Positions 1-12,313 of a stretch of 64,000 nucleotides of DNA are shown here, piece after piece. Below the pieces are notes generated by a model. It saw only the letters and a program-made list of their open reading frames with translations. It was not told where the DNA came from and made no database searches. Source of the stretch: Sternotherus odoratus (taxonomy: Eukaryota > Chordata > Testudines > Kinosternidae). The position numbers and the translations under genes were made by a program. The stretch is from positions 29,675,626 to 29,739,625 of the forward strand of contig JAVMKO010000004.1 of the NCBI GenBank assembly GCA_032164245.1. The letters run 5' to 3'. The stretch's first letter is position 1; each line of letters starts with the position of its first letter.

Positions 1-3000
1 TTCACATGCTGCCTGTGTTGCTCATGGAGTATGGACACTATGTCCTCAAAATTATATCCGCTTAATATGTCGGACTCTATGGGCTGCACCTGTTTCAGCT
101 TCCAAGTAGCCTCTGGTGTAAGTCATGGATAGATGTAGCAAAAAAGTCTGTATATAAAATACTCTTTGTACCAAGAACAGATGGAAAAAAGTGCTCTTAA
201 CCACAGCTACAACTTTGACATCCAACAGCAGTTTCATATCCAGAAGAACCCTTATTCTGTGCACCTAACTCACAAATTCTGTACTTTTATGAATGATGGT
301 GACATAATCTTGGCTAATTCTTATGGTTGCTTTTCCCATTTTATCATCATCATCATCATCTTAGGTCAGATCTTAGCCAACTGCTTTCCATCTCAGCCCT
401 AATCAGGACAATATAATGTAATAGCTTATATGTGGTCTGGTGTCCTCCTGGTGGGAATGTCAGACACATTCCACTGCTTAGCTTACTGCGTCGTAGAAGT
501 CTCATTTTCAGCAGAAGGCCATGAGTCCTCCCCCCCCACCCCCCGTTCTGAATTGATATACGTTTATGTGGCCACATACACAGAGATTGTAATAACAGGG
601 CTCTATGAATGACCTAACACATAGTGATTTCATTAAAAAACAACAAAGAAAATCAATATTTATAGAGGATGTAGTGTGAATTATTTAAACTTGTATGCAT
701 GTGTTATGCTAGTTACAGAGATCTTGAATCAGGTTCTCTTTTCATCTAACAAGGTATAAAACTGAAGAAGCTTCACTGGCTTCAGACAAATTACTCTGGA
801 TTTACACTGGTGTAATTCAGAACAGAGTCTGGTTTATTATTCAGAAACAGGGACTAAGATACTTTAATGTCTACTCTAGAACTTCATAACTGAAAACCAG
901 GTCTTTGTTTTTGGTTCGTTAGTTGCTATCTTAGATGATAGAGTTGAAAAACAATAGTGCAGCCTAGATAATAACAACAATCGCAAAAAGAGCATGGGAA
1001 CTTACAAAGATATTGCAAGTATGTCCCTCCACGAGGACTTTGAATCCTACATCCCAAGATACGTACTTTGTTTGAATATCATACTCTAACTAAGTTTGGC
1101 AAAACATGAAAATGTTTGCTTTCTGAGTAATTTGCCCTAATGACTTTGAACCATTTTGACAAACAATAGTAATATTGTTAAAAGGATTCTGGCAGAAAGC
1201 TTATCCCTTGCTCTGTCAGATGACTACACAGATTGTAACTGTCTACATGCGTTATTTCTAAGGAATGCATGCTGCTCAGTATTCACCATGGTTTTCCTTC
1301 CAGCTGATGACTGGTCTTTCTTTTCTTTTTTTCTGTAAACTAGTCTCCTATTAATTGACCACTTTATGTTAGGAACTAGTGAAACAGAAAAGCTACCTTG
1401 GCCAGGGGCTGCATTTAAGCACTCACAAGGATATCTGACAGGAAAGGTGTTAGTTGGTCAAATAGGCACTTTCGTGTTTGGGCTTTTAATATGGGGAAAT
1501 GAGACACATTAATCTGGAAAAAACGTCTAACCAGCTGCCCAGTGAATGGATTGGTCATTTATGTGAAGCGGTTCCTCGGAAATCCATTGTTTTTACAGCT
1601 GTAAAATTTATTTCTGAGGTTGTTTATTCAAATCTGTCTGGGTAGAAATCACTAGCAGCAGTAAAGCATAATGGATTTAAGCCTTCACATTCTCTATTTC
1701 CAGCCCTCTTCAAAAATCTGTGATGTGCTATGACATCTCATCACAAGTAGATCTTTTAAATCAATACTTAATGCCTACAGCCCCTTGGAATCCCTTGGTT
1801 TTACAGATGTTCTTTACTCAGTGAAATGATCTTCACATGCAAATGGGTCACCTCCTCACACATCAAAGTCCCAGTGTGTGCATGAAACTAGAGAGGAAGA
1901 ATTTCTGTGCTCATTTTAGAACCATTTCCTTTCTCTGTAAGCATTGTTGTCTGTCATACATTAAGGATCATTTTTCTTAGAATTACCACATCCATGGAGT
2001 TAGGAAATGAGACCTGTCAAAAAGAAGGAAAAAGGGTCTGCCTCAGCTGAGGAGGCTACCTGATGGAAGAAGGCTTGAAGAAACTAAGGGTCTGAATAAA
2101 ACTGGGGACTTGTGAGGGTACATAGCACAGTAATGATTTTAAAAGAAGATGCTGTTGCCTCTGAATGCTGCTCCATTGACCCTGATAAAGTGGTCCAAAA
2201 TGTGGAGCTGAGCTGATTGAGGCAAATGGCTTGTTAGCACATCAGCAAGTGGTGCTATTGCCTGAGAATGTTTTACCTGCCATTATAGTTAACAGCTAAG
2301 GGTGATCTGAAAGGCATTAAAGAGATAATAACATGTTTCTCTGATTTTTTTTTAATGTTGTTTGATTTGTGCATTTGGCAGAGCTTCACAGGCTTCTTTT
2401 GTTTGTATAGGTCTTCCACGCAGCAGGAGGGAGAGAAAAGTTATTTATAAAAAGAGAGGTATGTTTGTGCAACTAACATAAAACAACTGATGAGAAAGTG
2501 TAATCCCTAAAACTACCTATAACTCCTTTTTAAAAATGAATAAATTTCAGTTTAACAGTGTCCCTTTAAGATGAAGAGATGCTGTATTTTCTCCATTCAG
2601 GTCTCAGTCTAGCAAAACACACATAAATAGCTGCTTAGCTTTAAATAAGCATGTGTTTGTGTTTTACTGGATCAAGACCTCCATGCACATGGTTTTGTTG
2701 CACATATTTATGAATGAGAATTTGTAGAGGTAACTCAGTGAAGGAGAAAATGAATTTATTTACCACAACTGGAGTACTTAAAATATCCCAGTATAGAGTA
2801 GATAATGTAACCATGAGAGATCTAACCTCAATTCCTGATGACATGATCTTTGTGTAAAGAATTGGTTCGGTGCCACAAATGAGAGAGCATGACCTATTGA
2901 TTTGGTGTGACTGGATAGGAGGAGGCAGTTCATTGCAGTAAAGAACACTAATTATATAGATAGCAGAATATATACCACACATGCGGTGATGATACTCAAG

Positions 3001-3793
3001 TGATAAATTGGGGACCTCTGTGATAAATTAATTTTTCATACAGCTTAACTGTTCCATTTTTCCTCTACTTAAATCTGTCAGCCAGTGAACTTTCCCTGAA
3101 CAATTTAAACTAACTACAAGTTCTGTTTTAAACCTACGTGACATAACAGTATTTCCTCTTTCTTCCCCTAATTGTGGGGCAGCTTTCAAGTATCTGAAAT
3201 TTAGACCAGAATAAAGTTTGTAACTGTCACATCATAGCAATGGGAGCCTCAAAAGCATGTGTTGTACCTGAGATTATTTTTAACTCATTTTTTTTTTATT
3301 GGCCTGTTTTCAAGTTGACAGTGTCCTTTAAAAAAAACCCAAACAGGTAGGTGTGTGGGTGTGTTTCTTTTTATGTGTACAAGCCTTGGTTATATGAACT
3401 TTGTCTGAGTCAAGGATTTGGCATTTTCTGGTTTTTTTTACTATTTTTGTAATAAGAGATGTAACAGGAGCTGGGAGTTACCATTCAGTACCATTGTCTG
3501 AACCACAATAGTTGATAAATCATAGTCACAGCAGGGCAGGGCTATAAGAAAATCAAGGAGAACATGAAGAGAATGAACTTGAGACAATGAGGAACAGTTT
3601 ACCCTTGAACATTTATTAAAAATCCTTAGACACCATGGATGATCATTACAATAGTGTTGTGGGAAATAAATTATGGCAGTTTTGTAACTGGGTTGTACAT
3701 CATGCAGTTATTGAGATATCAGAGGTCACTGTAATACATGCTGGAGCTTGAACTGCAATGAAACTAGTCTTTGTGATATGTGTGTGTGTGTAT
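1..3793. other. 5' flank or far-upstream intron, no gene seen
   Basis: AT-rich single-copy-looking sequence upstream of the candidate ANK2 first exon. Open frames here are short and have no recognisable domain. I see a short ATC run near 344-361 and old, unclassifiable interspersed-repeat fragments, for example the 'ggatttacactggtgtaat' type motif near 799-818. No promoter, CpG island or RNA gene can be supported. Confidence 0.6.
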
Positions 3794-3915
3794 ATATCCA
3801 AACAACCTGAACTTAAAAAATATAACATTACATTATTACAATCTAAATGTGCTGAAAGCTTTTTTGCTTTTTTATTAATACATTTTTATGCTTTAAGTTC
3901 AGGTTGTTTGGATAT
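3794..3915. repeat. Hairpin MITE-like element with 24-bp perfect arms
   Basis: The left arm at 3794-3817 (begins ATATCCAAACAACC) and the right arm at 3892-3915 are perfect reverse complements over 24 bp, separated by a 74-base AT-rich spacer. A (TG)n/TATA stretch lies directly to the left. The compact fold-back structure suggests a small non-autonomous DNA transposon. The TA-rich flank fits a mariner-type TA target, but no superfamily can be fixed from the arms alone. A transcribed hairpin is an alternative reading. Confidence 0.6.
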
Positions 3916-5480
3916 GAAGTTAAGAATTTAATAATTTAAACTATTTTCCTACTGGGCTTAAATGGCTGGAAGAAATGTTGTTATTGGGGACATTTTGTGA
4001 ATCGGATTTTATCTACCTCTGCATAGATATAAATATAGTTAGGTAAGTATATATCTGAATGAAGTAATATATTGTTAGCTCTTTTGTACATATGTTATCC
4101 CACAAGGTTCACTAGTTTCTAAATAATACAGCCCAAGGTTTGGCAAAGGAACTGAACCAATCCCATAGGGAAATATTATCAGTCAGGAAAAAAGTAGAGT
4201 TATAAATCCATCTGACATAATCAATCCTATATGGGTCAATAATCCTAAAGGAGAAAATATCACTATTTCTTTATAATTCTCACAGATATGAAGGAAACTG
4301 GATACAAATCTATAGGACTGCTGTGTATTTTAATACTGCAATAGTTTGAAACTTGAAAGAGAAAAATGTTGGGTTAACACTTCTGGCTTTTGAAGAACAT
4401 CATTCAGTGTCTGAGGAATTTCAGATCAAGTTCATTCTATACACATTTCCACTCATGGACTGAATGCATATACTCAAGATGATGATTTAGCAAAGATACA
4501 TCATGCTCTACTACATACCAATATTTACTGATATACTGGCTTTAGAGATGCATTGTTATCTGCTGTATTTATTTGCTTGTTAGTTTTGCTGATTTTCAGC
4601 TCTTCATGGGAGACTCTTAAAGTTAAGGAATAGTGGGGCTAGTTCCAAAAGGGGATTCTCAATACAGCCCTTATTCTACCTGATACAACTCTAAAGGTGA
4701 ATATGGGGGAAAGCCTTCATACTCTGATTTAAAAAAAGAAATATGGTCTAGAAAAGATTTAACATAAAAATGGGTCAGAAATTATTGCTTAAATTACAAC
4801 TGAATATCTATAAAACGATACCCAACATAAAAATAAATCCATAAGGAGCTCATCATGATTAATATATGAGTGAACTTTAAATGACAAAAGAATGATTAAT
4901 ATAAATGGTCATGAAAAATGTGCTTATACATTTTGACTGTCTTTTGTTTTGTTAAATACCAAATAGATGCCATTTGAATTAATCAGGGTTTTCTTCTGTT
5001 GGAAACTAGCAAGACATTAGCAACATTCTGAAATTTAGTGCTTTGTATAAACACAGTCAGACAGAGAGCAGTAGGAAAAAAATCAAAACAGCCAAAGGCA
5101 TGCAACTGGGTAATTCAATAACCCTCACATGTAGAGGCATTTCACACAGTAGGACTTCAACTCTGTGTGCTAGGCAGGCTGACTGTATGCTGGAAAGCAG
5201 CTCCCCCCCCAACTCCATTTACATGCATAGCTGGCCTAGTAGGTGTAAAAATAGAGAGGCAGTGCCTGAATTGGAAATGGTCACTGAACGCTGTCTGCAG
5301 TTGCTGGGGTTTCGAGTTCTCTTTGACACAGGCCAGCTAGAGAGGGAGGGAGGGAAGGTATTCAAGGGAGCACAGCATAGGATCGTCTTTCTTCATTGTC
5401 TAAGTCAGCTGCCCTTCTGGAACACTGGGCATAGTCCATAGTGAAGGATAAACCCACTTGCAGGAATTGATAGAACTGAT
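3916..5480. other. Upstream region of candidate ANK2 first exon
   Basis: No repeat is evident in 4950-5480, unlike most of the window. An open frame at 5043-5441 (132 codons) has no recognisable domain and stops before the exon, so it is better read as flank or 5'UTR. A near match to the MEF2 site lies at 5245-5254 (GTAAAAATAG, one base off on the reverse strand). A candidate splice acceptor (cttgcag) lies at 5456-5462, so the coding exon could be internal to a longer transcript rather than a true first exon. Confidence 0.4.
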
Positions 5481-5615
5481 ATGGGCAATGCACCAGTTTG
5501 CCAGTCTTGTCACACAGGCAGGAGTATAAGAGCACAAGGGAACTTACAGGATTTGGATAAAATTCCTGATTACTATGGATACAACAATGAAGAAAGCAAA
5601 GATCCCGAGGCTCAG
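5481..5615 (+). CDS. ANK2: Candidate alternative first coding exon of ANK2 (ankyrin-B)
   Basis: This stretch has 45 codons beginning MGNAPVCQSC and ending in an acidic tyrosine-containing segment (PDYYGYNNEESKDPEAQ). The start is chosen because ATG at 5481 has G at -3 and G at +4 (strong Kozak) and is preceded by an in-frame TGA at 5442-5444. The frame stays open to CAG|GTAAGT at 5615/5616, a consensus donor, in phase 0. That is exactly the phase needed to join the ANK2 exon at 24173. Ankyrins are known to use several alternative N-terminal exons ahead of the first ANK repeat; that this is one of them is inferred from position, phase and signals. I do not recognise the 45 residues themselves. 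Glycine 2 and cysteines 7 and 10 could be lipid-modification sites, though residue 6 is valine, not the usual small or hydroxyl residue of a myristoylation motif. Confidence 0.65.
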
Positions 5616-5750
5616 GTAAGTCATAGCTGATGAAAACAGATGAAAGATGCGGGGAAAAGTTAAGGTCCTAGAACTATAGATCTTATATTTGAAAGGGAAA
5701 TTTTTGCTCAACCCTTTTGAGGCTGCTGGATAGTAGCCTGCCCAGTTGAG

Positions 5751-5751
<1 letters not shown>

Positions 5752-5782
<31 letters not shown>
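5752..5782. repeat. (TG)n microsatellite
   Basis: About 15 uninterrupted TG units start 136 bases after the candidate first exon's donor. Shorter TG runs occur near 3780 and 46790. Confidence 0.9.
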
Positions 5783-5783
<1 letters not shown>

Positions 5784-6462
5784 CTAAACTGTTGCTGTTG
5801 CGTTTGCTATTGTGGCCCTAAGAGTAATGAAAAAGACAGCTGCCACTATGCTGAGCAGAAGCGTGAATGTATTTTCAGGTACCAAGTAGTCTAGGAATGT
5901 AGGCAGCAGAGGACTTCATGTGATCTTAAATGCTATGAAAGCATGGATATAATATAGTATTTTAGCCAAATTTACTGCCATAAACCATCCTACATTGATA
6001 GATTAGTCCCAAATTATCACTGCTTTCACTGTTTACTAGAAATCTACCAACATTATTTCTGGTTTTGTGACTCTATAGTAGGGACCCTCAGCTGCACACC
6101 CTTAATCCCATAAGTAGTCCCATTCAAGTCAATAGGACTACTCAGGCAAATAAAGACTATGCAGATGTGTGTTTGCAGGAGCTAGACTTAGGTATACCTA
6201 TTTCTTGCATATATGACGATCAGTTTAATACGTACGAGTAACTTTCCTGCATTTAAGAGGAAAAAAGCAATGTGAATTGAATTACTGTGTTACTTAAGCA
6301 GCAAATGAAGTGCCCTTTTCCTCTGTTGCTCTTATTCTCCATGCTCGGTGTGAATAGAAAACTACAATCAGGGCAAGATCCTGCCACCCTTGCTCTAACT
6401 AGTCTTTTACTATACAAGTAATCCCACTGAAACAATGAGAGAAAAAGTGTACTACTCACTAA

Positions 6463-7398
6463 GGGTATGTCTTCACTACAGCAGTAGGTTGATTTCCCTT
6501 AAGTCGATTTTCTAAAGTAGACTTTATAAAGTCGACTTACTGCGTCCCCACAAAGCACAGCAGGTCGACAGTGTCTGTCCTTACAACTTTTGCAAGGGTC
6601 GACGTAGCCAGCATTGCACTGTGGGTAGATATCCCACAGTGCCGGGAGTCCCCAGCAGGCACCACCTTTCGGGGCAGCCAGGCACGCTCCCCAGGGGACC
6701 AGCCACCAGTCCGAGCAGCTCCGTGGCCCCCGTGCCCACCCGAGCAGCCCCGCACCGGCTCCCCCGTGCCTGCCCGAGCAGCTCCGTGGACCCCCTCGTG
6801 CCAGCCCGAGCAGCTCCGCGGATCCCCCCCCCCCCGCCCGAGCAGCCCCGCGCCGGCTCCCCCCGCCAGCCTGAGCAGCTCCGTGGACCCCCCGTGCCTG
6901 CCCGAGCAGCTCCGCGGACCCCCCGCCCCCGCCTGAGCAGCTCCGCGGACCCTCCCGCCCCCCCGAGCAGCCCCGCGCCGGCTCCCCCCCACCCGCCCGA
7001 GCAGCTCCGCGGACCCCCGTGCCCGCCCGAGCAGCTCCGCGCCGGGCCCCCTCCCTGCTCGGGCGGGCTGGGGGGGAGCCGGTGCGGAGCTGCTCCAGCA
7101 GGCACAGGGGTCCGCGGAGCTGCTCGGGTGGGCGGGGAGGAGGGAGCCGTTGCGGGGCTGCTCGGGCGGGCACGGGGGTCCGCGGAGCTGCTCAGACTGG
7201 TGGTTGGTCCCCTGGGGAGCTAACGGGCATTGTGGAAGGTTGGAGGCTTAAAGGCACATGCATCCTCACTAATTGACAATCGACCCAGAGAGGTCGATTT
7301 CAGTGCTATTCCTCTCGTTAGGGAGGAGTACAGAAGTCAATTTTAAGGTCCCTTTAAATCGACTTTGAGGCCATGCATGTGAGGACGGGGACCAGGCC
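6463..7398. mobile_element. PIF/Harbinger-like non-autonomous element with GC-rich interior
   Basis: The element starts GGGTATGTCTTCACT and ends with the related inverted sequence GGGGACCAGGCC. It is flanked by a perfect 3-bp TAA duplication (6460-6462 and 7399-7401), the target-site type of PIF/Harbinger. Subterminal parts carry several GTCGAC/TCGATTT motifs and a perfect palindrome with 10-bp arms at 6616-6642 (arm GCACTGTGGG). The central 6690-7223 is a GC-rich tandem array. No transposase is encoded; the long frames on both strands come from the array. Confidence 0.65.
6690..7223. repeat. Palindromic GC-rich minisatellite inside the Harbinger-like element
   Basis: Degenerate units containing CGAGCAGCTCCGCGGACC repeat on the + strand up to about 7045. 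The same units then continue in inverted orientation (CGCGGAGCTGCTCGGG) to about 7200. The outer edges also mirror each other: 'ccaggggaccagccaccag' at 6691-6709 against 'ctggtggttggtcccctgg' at 7197-7215. The array is therefore one large imperfect hairpin with unequal arms. Confidence 0.75.
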
Positions 7399-9886
7399 TA
7401 AGTGTCATGCAGACTTCGCACTTGAGCTGACTGAGTTACTTTTGCAGCTAGTGCTTTGGTCATCAAAGCTAATTGCCTTGGGGGGGTATTTAAGATATGC
7501 AGATATTGACGCTGTTGCACTGATTTTTGTCATGGCCCTCATGACAACTGTGGGATTATCTCAAATGGCTTTTGGGTTGACTCAGTCATGAATACGTACT
7601 CCGGATATGTTCCTTGGTGTGAATATACCTCTGTCGTTGTCTGCTCAGGTTGTCATAGTGAACAAATGACCTACAACGGATGAAGTAGGAGAAGGGAGAG
7701 AGCATCATTGGCAGAAGATCTCTGACTCGGACCATATGAATTATAGAGAGGTGTAGCTATCCTATCCCATGGATGTGATATAACTCTCAGTTTCAATCTT
7801 GTCATCTACACAATCTCCTACAGCAGAACTGTTCTAGGGTTTTGGCTATCATTCAGTTGCAGTCTTCATGAGATTTCAGACAAATTTTTCTCAGTGCAAG
7901 GAGTTGTCAGTATAAATCAATGTATTAGGCATAATAGAAGCAGTGGCAAAAACCAAGGAACAAAACCACCTTCTTCCCTAATTTACAGCCATTTTCACAA
8001 TCAGAGGTTCTGGCTTTACTCGCAGTGTCCAGCCAGCCACCTTTGAGATGGATTCATGCCACTTGTGATCGTTGAAAATTAATAAGGAATGTCTGAATCC
8101 TTTATAGAGAGAGATTGATAGATTCCTCCTTCAGAGAGAGCAAGCTGCCTGAAACCTTTAAAAACCTTTAGCTGGCAATTTTTTTTAAAAATCCTTTTTT
8201 GTAGACTCTGACCTTTTTTGAGGTGAGGTCATTGGGAAGGTGGTAGTAGGCCAAATTCAGCAAAATTATTTTGGATCTTTATCAATGAGGTTTCAGAGCT
8301 GCCTGTGTCATGGAGGCAACACTACTTTCATTGGCTCTTCAGGACAATGGATGGAGATCAGACATCCAAGGTGACACTGTCTATAATACTAGGTTCATGA
8401 ATCATGAGGTTCGTTTGATTCCTATGTAGCACTGGCAGGGATGGAGGAAGTCACTTTAGGGCAGATTTCTCATTCCACTTGTAAAGGACCCAGAAAATTG
8501 CAAAGGACAATTACCTTTCTTGCATTGGCTTGTGGAGTCTCATTGCATTCACTGTTGTCAGTTCCTCATACAAGATAAAAAGATAACTCTGTAAAAGAAA
8601 GTGTCAACCAAGTTTTGTGGTGACACAGGAAATACAATGAATGTATCATCTCTTCTGAAATACAGGTATGGCATCTAGCACAGTATGTTGTTGTCTTTTT
8701 ATGCTGCTATTTGCAACTTAACTGGGACCTTTTTTTACTGTCCTGCTTTCAGCAAGACAGACTGTGGGTCTTAGTGAGCAAAGGAAAAGATTAGTCTCAG
8801 GCTGAGGATAGTGGCTCAGTGAAAACTTTCAGCAGATGCAACATCCAAAGTTTAATTCAGTTGGTGTATAGCCATCTTGAACAGCTAAATTGTTTTGATT
8901 AATCTGATCCCTTCTAAACTGAAATTAAAAACCACTTTCTCTTCTGCTTTAGGTCCTACTCACTAAAGAAATCATTCAGTGTTTTGGGAATAGTACTTTC
9001 ACTCAGCATTTCAGAATTGTCTGTATTGTGCAAAAAACAAAATTCAGGTGAGATGTCAAACTGCAGAATATGGTGGTTTTTTGTTTGGTTAGTTTTTTTT
9101 AAGCAAGCAGGGCTCATTTATTAAAAGGCTATTTTAAAATATCAAGCAAGACCGTTAAAGATGTAAGAAAGTAAACTACTCTAGACTGATTTTTATTTTT
9201 CTTACTAAGAGATCAGTCTCAAATTGCAGAAAACTGGAGTTTGACAGACTCTCAGTAATTTTTCTCTCTTCCTGTCATACCATTGCCTAATCTTGCTGCT
9301 ACTCTAATGGAAGTGTGGTCTGATCACACATGTGAGTGTTTGAAACTAAGCAGAATAGTTTGCTTTCTGACCTTTTTGGGGCATGACTTCCACTCTGTCT
9401 TTCTAAGGAGGAATGTTTCCATCTTGTGGTTAGTGTATTGGACCTGGTGGAATATGGCCATTTCCTTAGATCTTGTATGAAGGCAGAAAATGCACCTGGG
9501 TAGGTTTATACTCATACACGTGACAAAAACCTTGTGTGACAACTAAATCAAATTTAAGTGAAAGTGAAACCCAACCTTCATAATACTTTAATAGGCTAAT
9601 ACAAAGCCATGGACAAAAGCATTCCCAGAATGGGGGGTTAAAAAAAAAGGTCCAAATCAGAACCTACTCACATTTTCCACTCTTCAAGTCTCTCTATAGT
9701 GGATGAAATCTGATCTGGATCTGACTTTTTGGTTTGTGGTCATCCAGTTTATCTGAATATATAGTCGAAGGAAAATGTTATTCAGGCTTGGGTGTGGCAC
9801 TTGAGATTTAGGTACCATTATGTGCTTGGATAATTTCAGATACAGATTATTTGGAGACTGTATTTGGCTCTAAAATGGTGGTGGGG

Positions 9887-10128
9887 TGTGGCAGGGCAGT
9901 GGTAAAACCCCTTGAATGCCCTGCTGGCTAAGCCCTGCTTTCTGGCAGGAGGGCTGGGGGGCAGTGGCTCAAAGCAGTCAGCAGGGAGCCCAGCTGTGGG
10001 CCCTAACGAGGGCTGGTTTACCCCAGTAGGCTGGGCTAAGTGGTCACAGCTGGGGCTGAAGACTGAGAGGGCTAGAAAAGCCCTGAGCTGAAATCAGTTG
10101 GGGGAGGTGAGCCAGGAAGGGGACAGGT

Positions 10129-10197
<69 letters not shown>

Positions 10198-10438
10198 GTG
10201 GTCGTCTCCTCACCACAGGCAGGGCACCTCAGGGGCCTGGAGACCCTGGAACCAGGTAGCAGGATGGTAACTGTTGGGGGATAAAGGGGAGCACTTTCTT
10301 GCACTGAAGCCACTGCTATGCACTGTAAATAAAAGGCACTAGAGGGAAACACCAGAGAAGGTGTAAGGACTATTATTTCTGTCAGCCAAAGCACAGGGTA
10401 TGGGGAAAAAGGGAGAAAGCTGTGTGGACCCTGTGACA
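9887..10438 (+). mobile_element. Solo LTR of a retrotransposon
   Basis: The 552-bp unit begins TGTGGCAGGG and ends CCCTGTGACA (TG...CA). It is flanked on both sides by TGGGG (9882-9886 and 10439-10443), a 5-bp duplication typical of LTR elements. A polyadenylation signal AATAAA at 10328-10333, about 105 bases before the end, argues for + orientation. No internal retroviral genes adjoin it, so it is a solo LTR. The family (gypsy-like or endogenous retrovirus) cannot be settled here. It contains the compound triplet repeat at 10126-10197. Confidence 0.65.
10126..10197. repeat. Compound (GGT)n(GGC)8(CTG)12 triplet repeat
   Basis: GGT units pass into eight GGC units (10135-10158) and then, after GG, into twelve pure CTG units (10161-10196). 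The repeat lies inside the solo LTR. On the minus strand it gives a poly-Gln/poly-Pro frame (within 10044-10439), which is a by-product and not a gene. Confidence 0.9.
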
Positions 10439-11465
10439 TGGGGTTTTATGGATTATATTAAACTGAGAATTAAGGAAAAAGGATAATTACAGATATTATT
10501 AAAGTAAAATATAAAAACATACAAAGAGCAGGTGTGGCAAGTAATAATACTGAATACCTTCTAGATGTAAATCCCAGTCATGGGGGGGGGGTGATCTTAA
10601 TATGAGCAGACAACAGGAGATTATCCAGAGGCCAGCTGATTACTTGACTGGTTGCATGAATACTGTGGAAGCCTATGAAACCAAGTTTGGTGTCTCTAGC
10701 CAAAATGGCCATAAATGAAAACTCTATATTCACCACTCCAGTAACTGTGATATCTTCCTGTACAGTGTTTAGTTTAAGATATACCCTGTTATCAGAGTCA
10801 CAATGAAGGAACTGGTGTTGTTTTCAATAGAACCCAGTCTTGTGTGTGTATCTGCTCTAGTCTATCTCACCAGAATAAGAAATGTGAGGTTTTTTTCTTT
10901 TTATATTAACGGTAAATGACTTTGACTCTGTGGTGGTTCAGCCAGATATGTGCCTTTTGACTGAGAACAAAGTATCAAAGTTACTGTTGGATCTTTACAA
11001 CTCATGATGCTAGTAAAATTCTTTTGCATTTAAACATTTCCCTCTATGATTGTAACAAGGCATGTAAGAGAATAGAAAAATGAAGAGACTGATACAACAG
11101 GGATTATCATCTAACACACTTTCACTGGACTCCTCTCTTTGATTTTTGTTATGATTTGTGACTAGGAAAAGAAAAATGGGATTTTCTACAAGATATTTTT
11201 GTCAGATCTCTTACGGGTTCATTCTATTGCACTAAAGGTCTTCTAATATTCTAGACAGTAGTGTATATAAGGAGGGCCTTTTTCTTTTTCTAGGATGCTG
11301 CTGGCAATGGTAAATGTTGCCAAATAAACTGTTTAAAAATCAATTAGCTTTGAACTTTGAACCTCCAGATGAATTATTTTTTTCTATTTTTTAGGATTAA
11401 AATAGGGTCATGCAGCAAGTCAAAATACTGATTCAGAATTTTCGCAGGACTGTCATAGGACTGAT

Positions 11466-12313
11466 TGGCGCACCTTCCTGCTGCAGGCTATGGCATGACT
11501 GGCAAGCCTGCCTCGGTTTCCCCTCTGAGTCCCCAGTAACTCCATGCATACTAATCCTCTAGTCCATTAACCGTATTTATTACTAGAACATAGTTTATAA
11601 CAGTCTATAATAAAAGTTTCAGATATGAAGTTAATTTCTCACCTCTGTGCAAACTGTCATTAAAGATCACCTGACATCTCATCCCACAACACCCCACATA
11701 TCATACACCAGCACTTTCCACCATGCATGGACTCCCTATCAGTTCTCTCCTCTCCTCGTACCAGGACAGTTACCCCAGCCCTTCCAACGGGAGCGAAACC
11801 CTGCTCTTTCCAGTGGGAATCGCTCTCTGGCGGAGCATCCTGGCTAGGGGAGCATACTTCATTTCCCCTGAACCTCTCATAGTTCCTCTGAGTCCTGCTC
11901 TCCATTCCTGGAGATGTCAGCAGGTGTAAGCTTCTCCACCATTCCCCTGCCATCAGTCCTCTCTGACCCCTGGCTCCAGATCTCCAGCTTAGAGCCCCAG
12001 GAAACTCCCACCGCTGCTCCTGCCTTCCCAGCCCTCTGCTTGAGGAGGCCAGCCACCAAACCCCCTCTTGATGCTCTCTTGCCTTCAGCCTTCTCCCAGG
12101 GACCATAATCAGTTTCTGGCAAATTTAATCTCCTGACATTCCTGACTGAAGCAGTTTGCTCAGACTCACTGGGACTCTCCCTCACCTGTTTTTTTTTTTT
12201 TTTTTTTTTTAGCCTCCAGGTGCTGCCCAACCCTTTTAATTAGCCAAGTGGGGAGGAGCATCTACATTGGCTGTAGATCTGCTTCACTTACAGCAGTCAG
12301 CCACCCTGTGACA
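11466..12313. repeat. Probable LTR-type or other GC-rich interspersed repeat
   Basis: A block of higher GC than its surroundings has a 'cctgcctcggtttccc' motif near 11506-11521, similar to one in the LTR at 54223-55338. It contains a pure run of 22 T at 12189-12210 and ends near CCCTGTGACA (12305-12313). I could not find a clean target-site duplication, so boundaries and class are uncertain. The opposing frames of up to 148 codons have no recognisable domain. Confidence 0.35.

Noticed and set aside
5043..5441. 132-codon + strand frame just upstream of the candidate ANK2 exon
   Set aside because: No recognisable domain, stops before the exon and no fitting splice signals; kept only as possible 5'UTR or flank.
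6499..7173. 224-codon minus-strand frame and overlapping long frames on both strands
   Set aside because: All six frames stay open because the sequence is a GC-rich tandem array inside a transposon; the protein would be repeats of Arg/Gly/Ala/Ser with no domain.
10044..10439. Minus-strand frame with poly-Gln and poly-Pro, resembling a transcription-factor tract
   Set aside because: It is the reverse reading of the GGC/CTG triplets in a solo LTR, and its ends coincide with LTR sequence.
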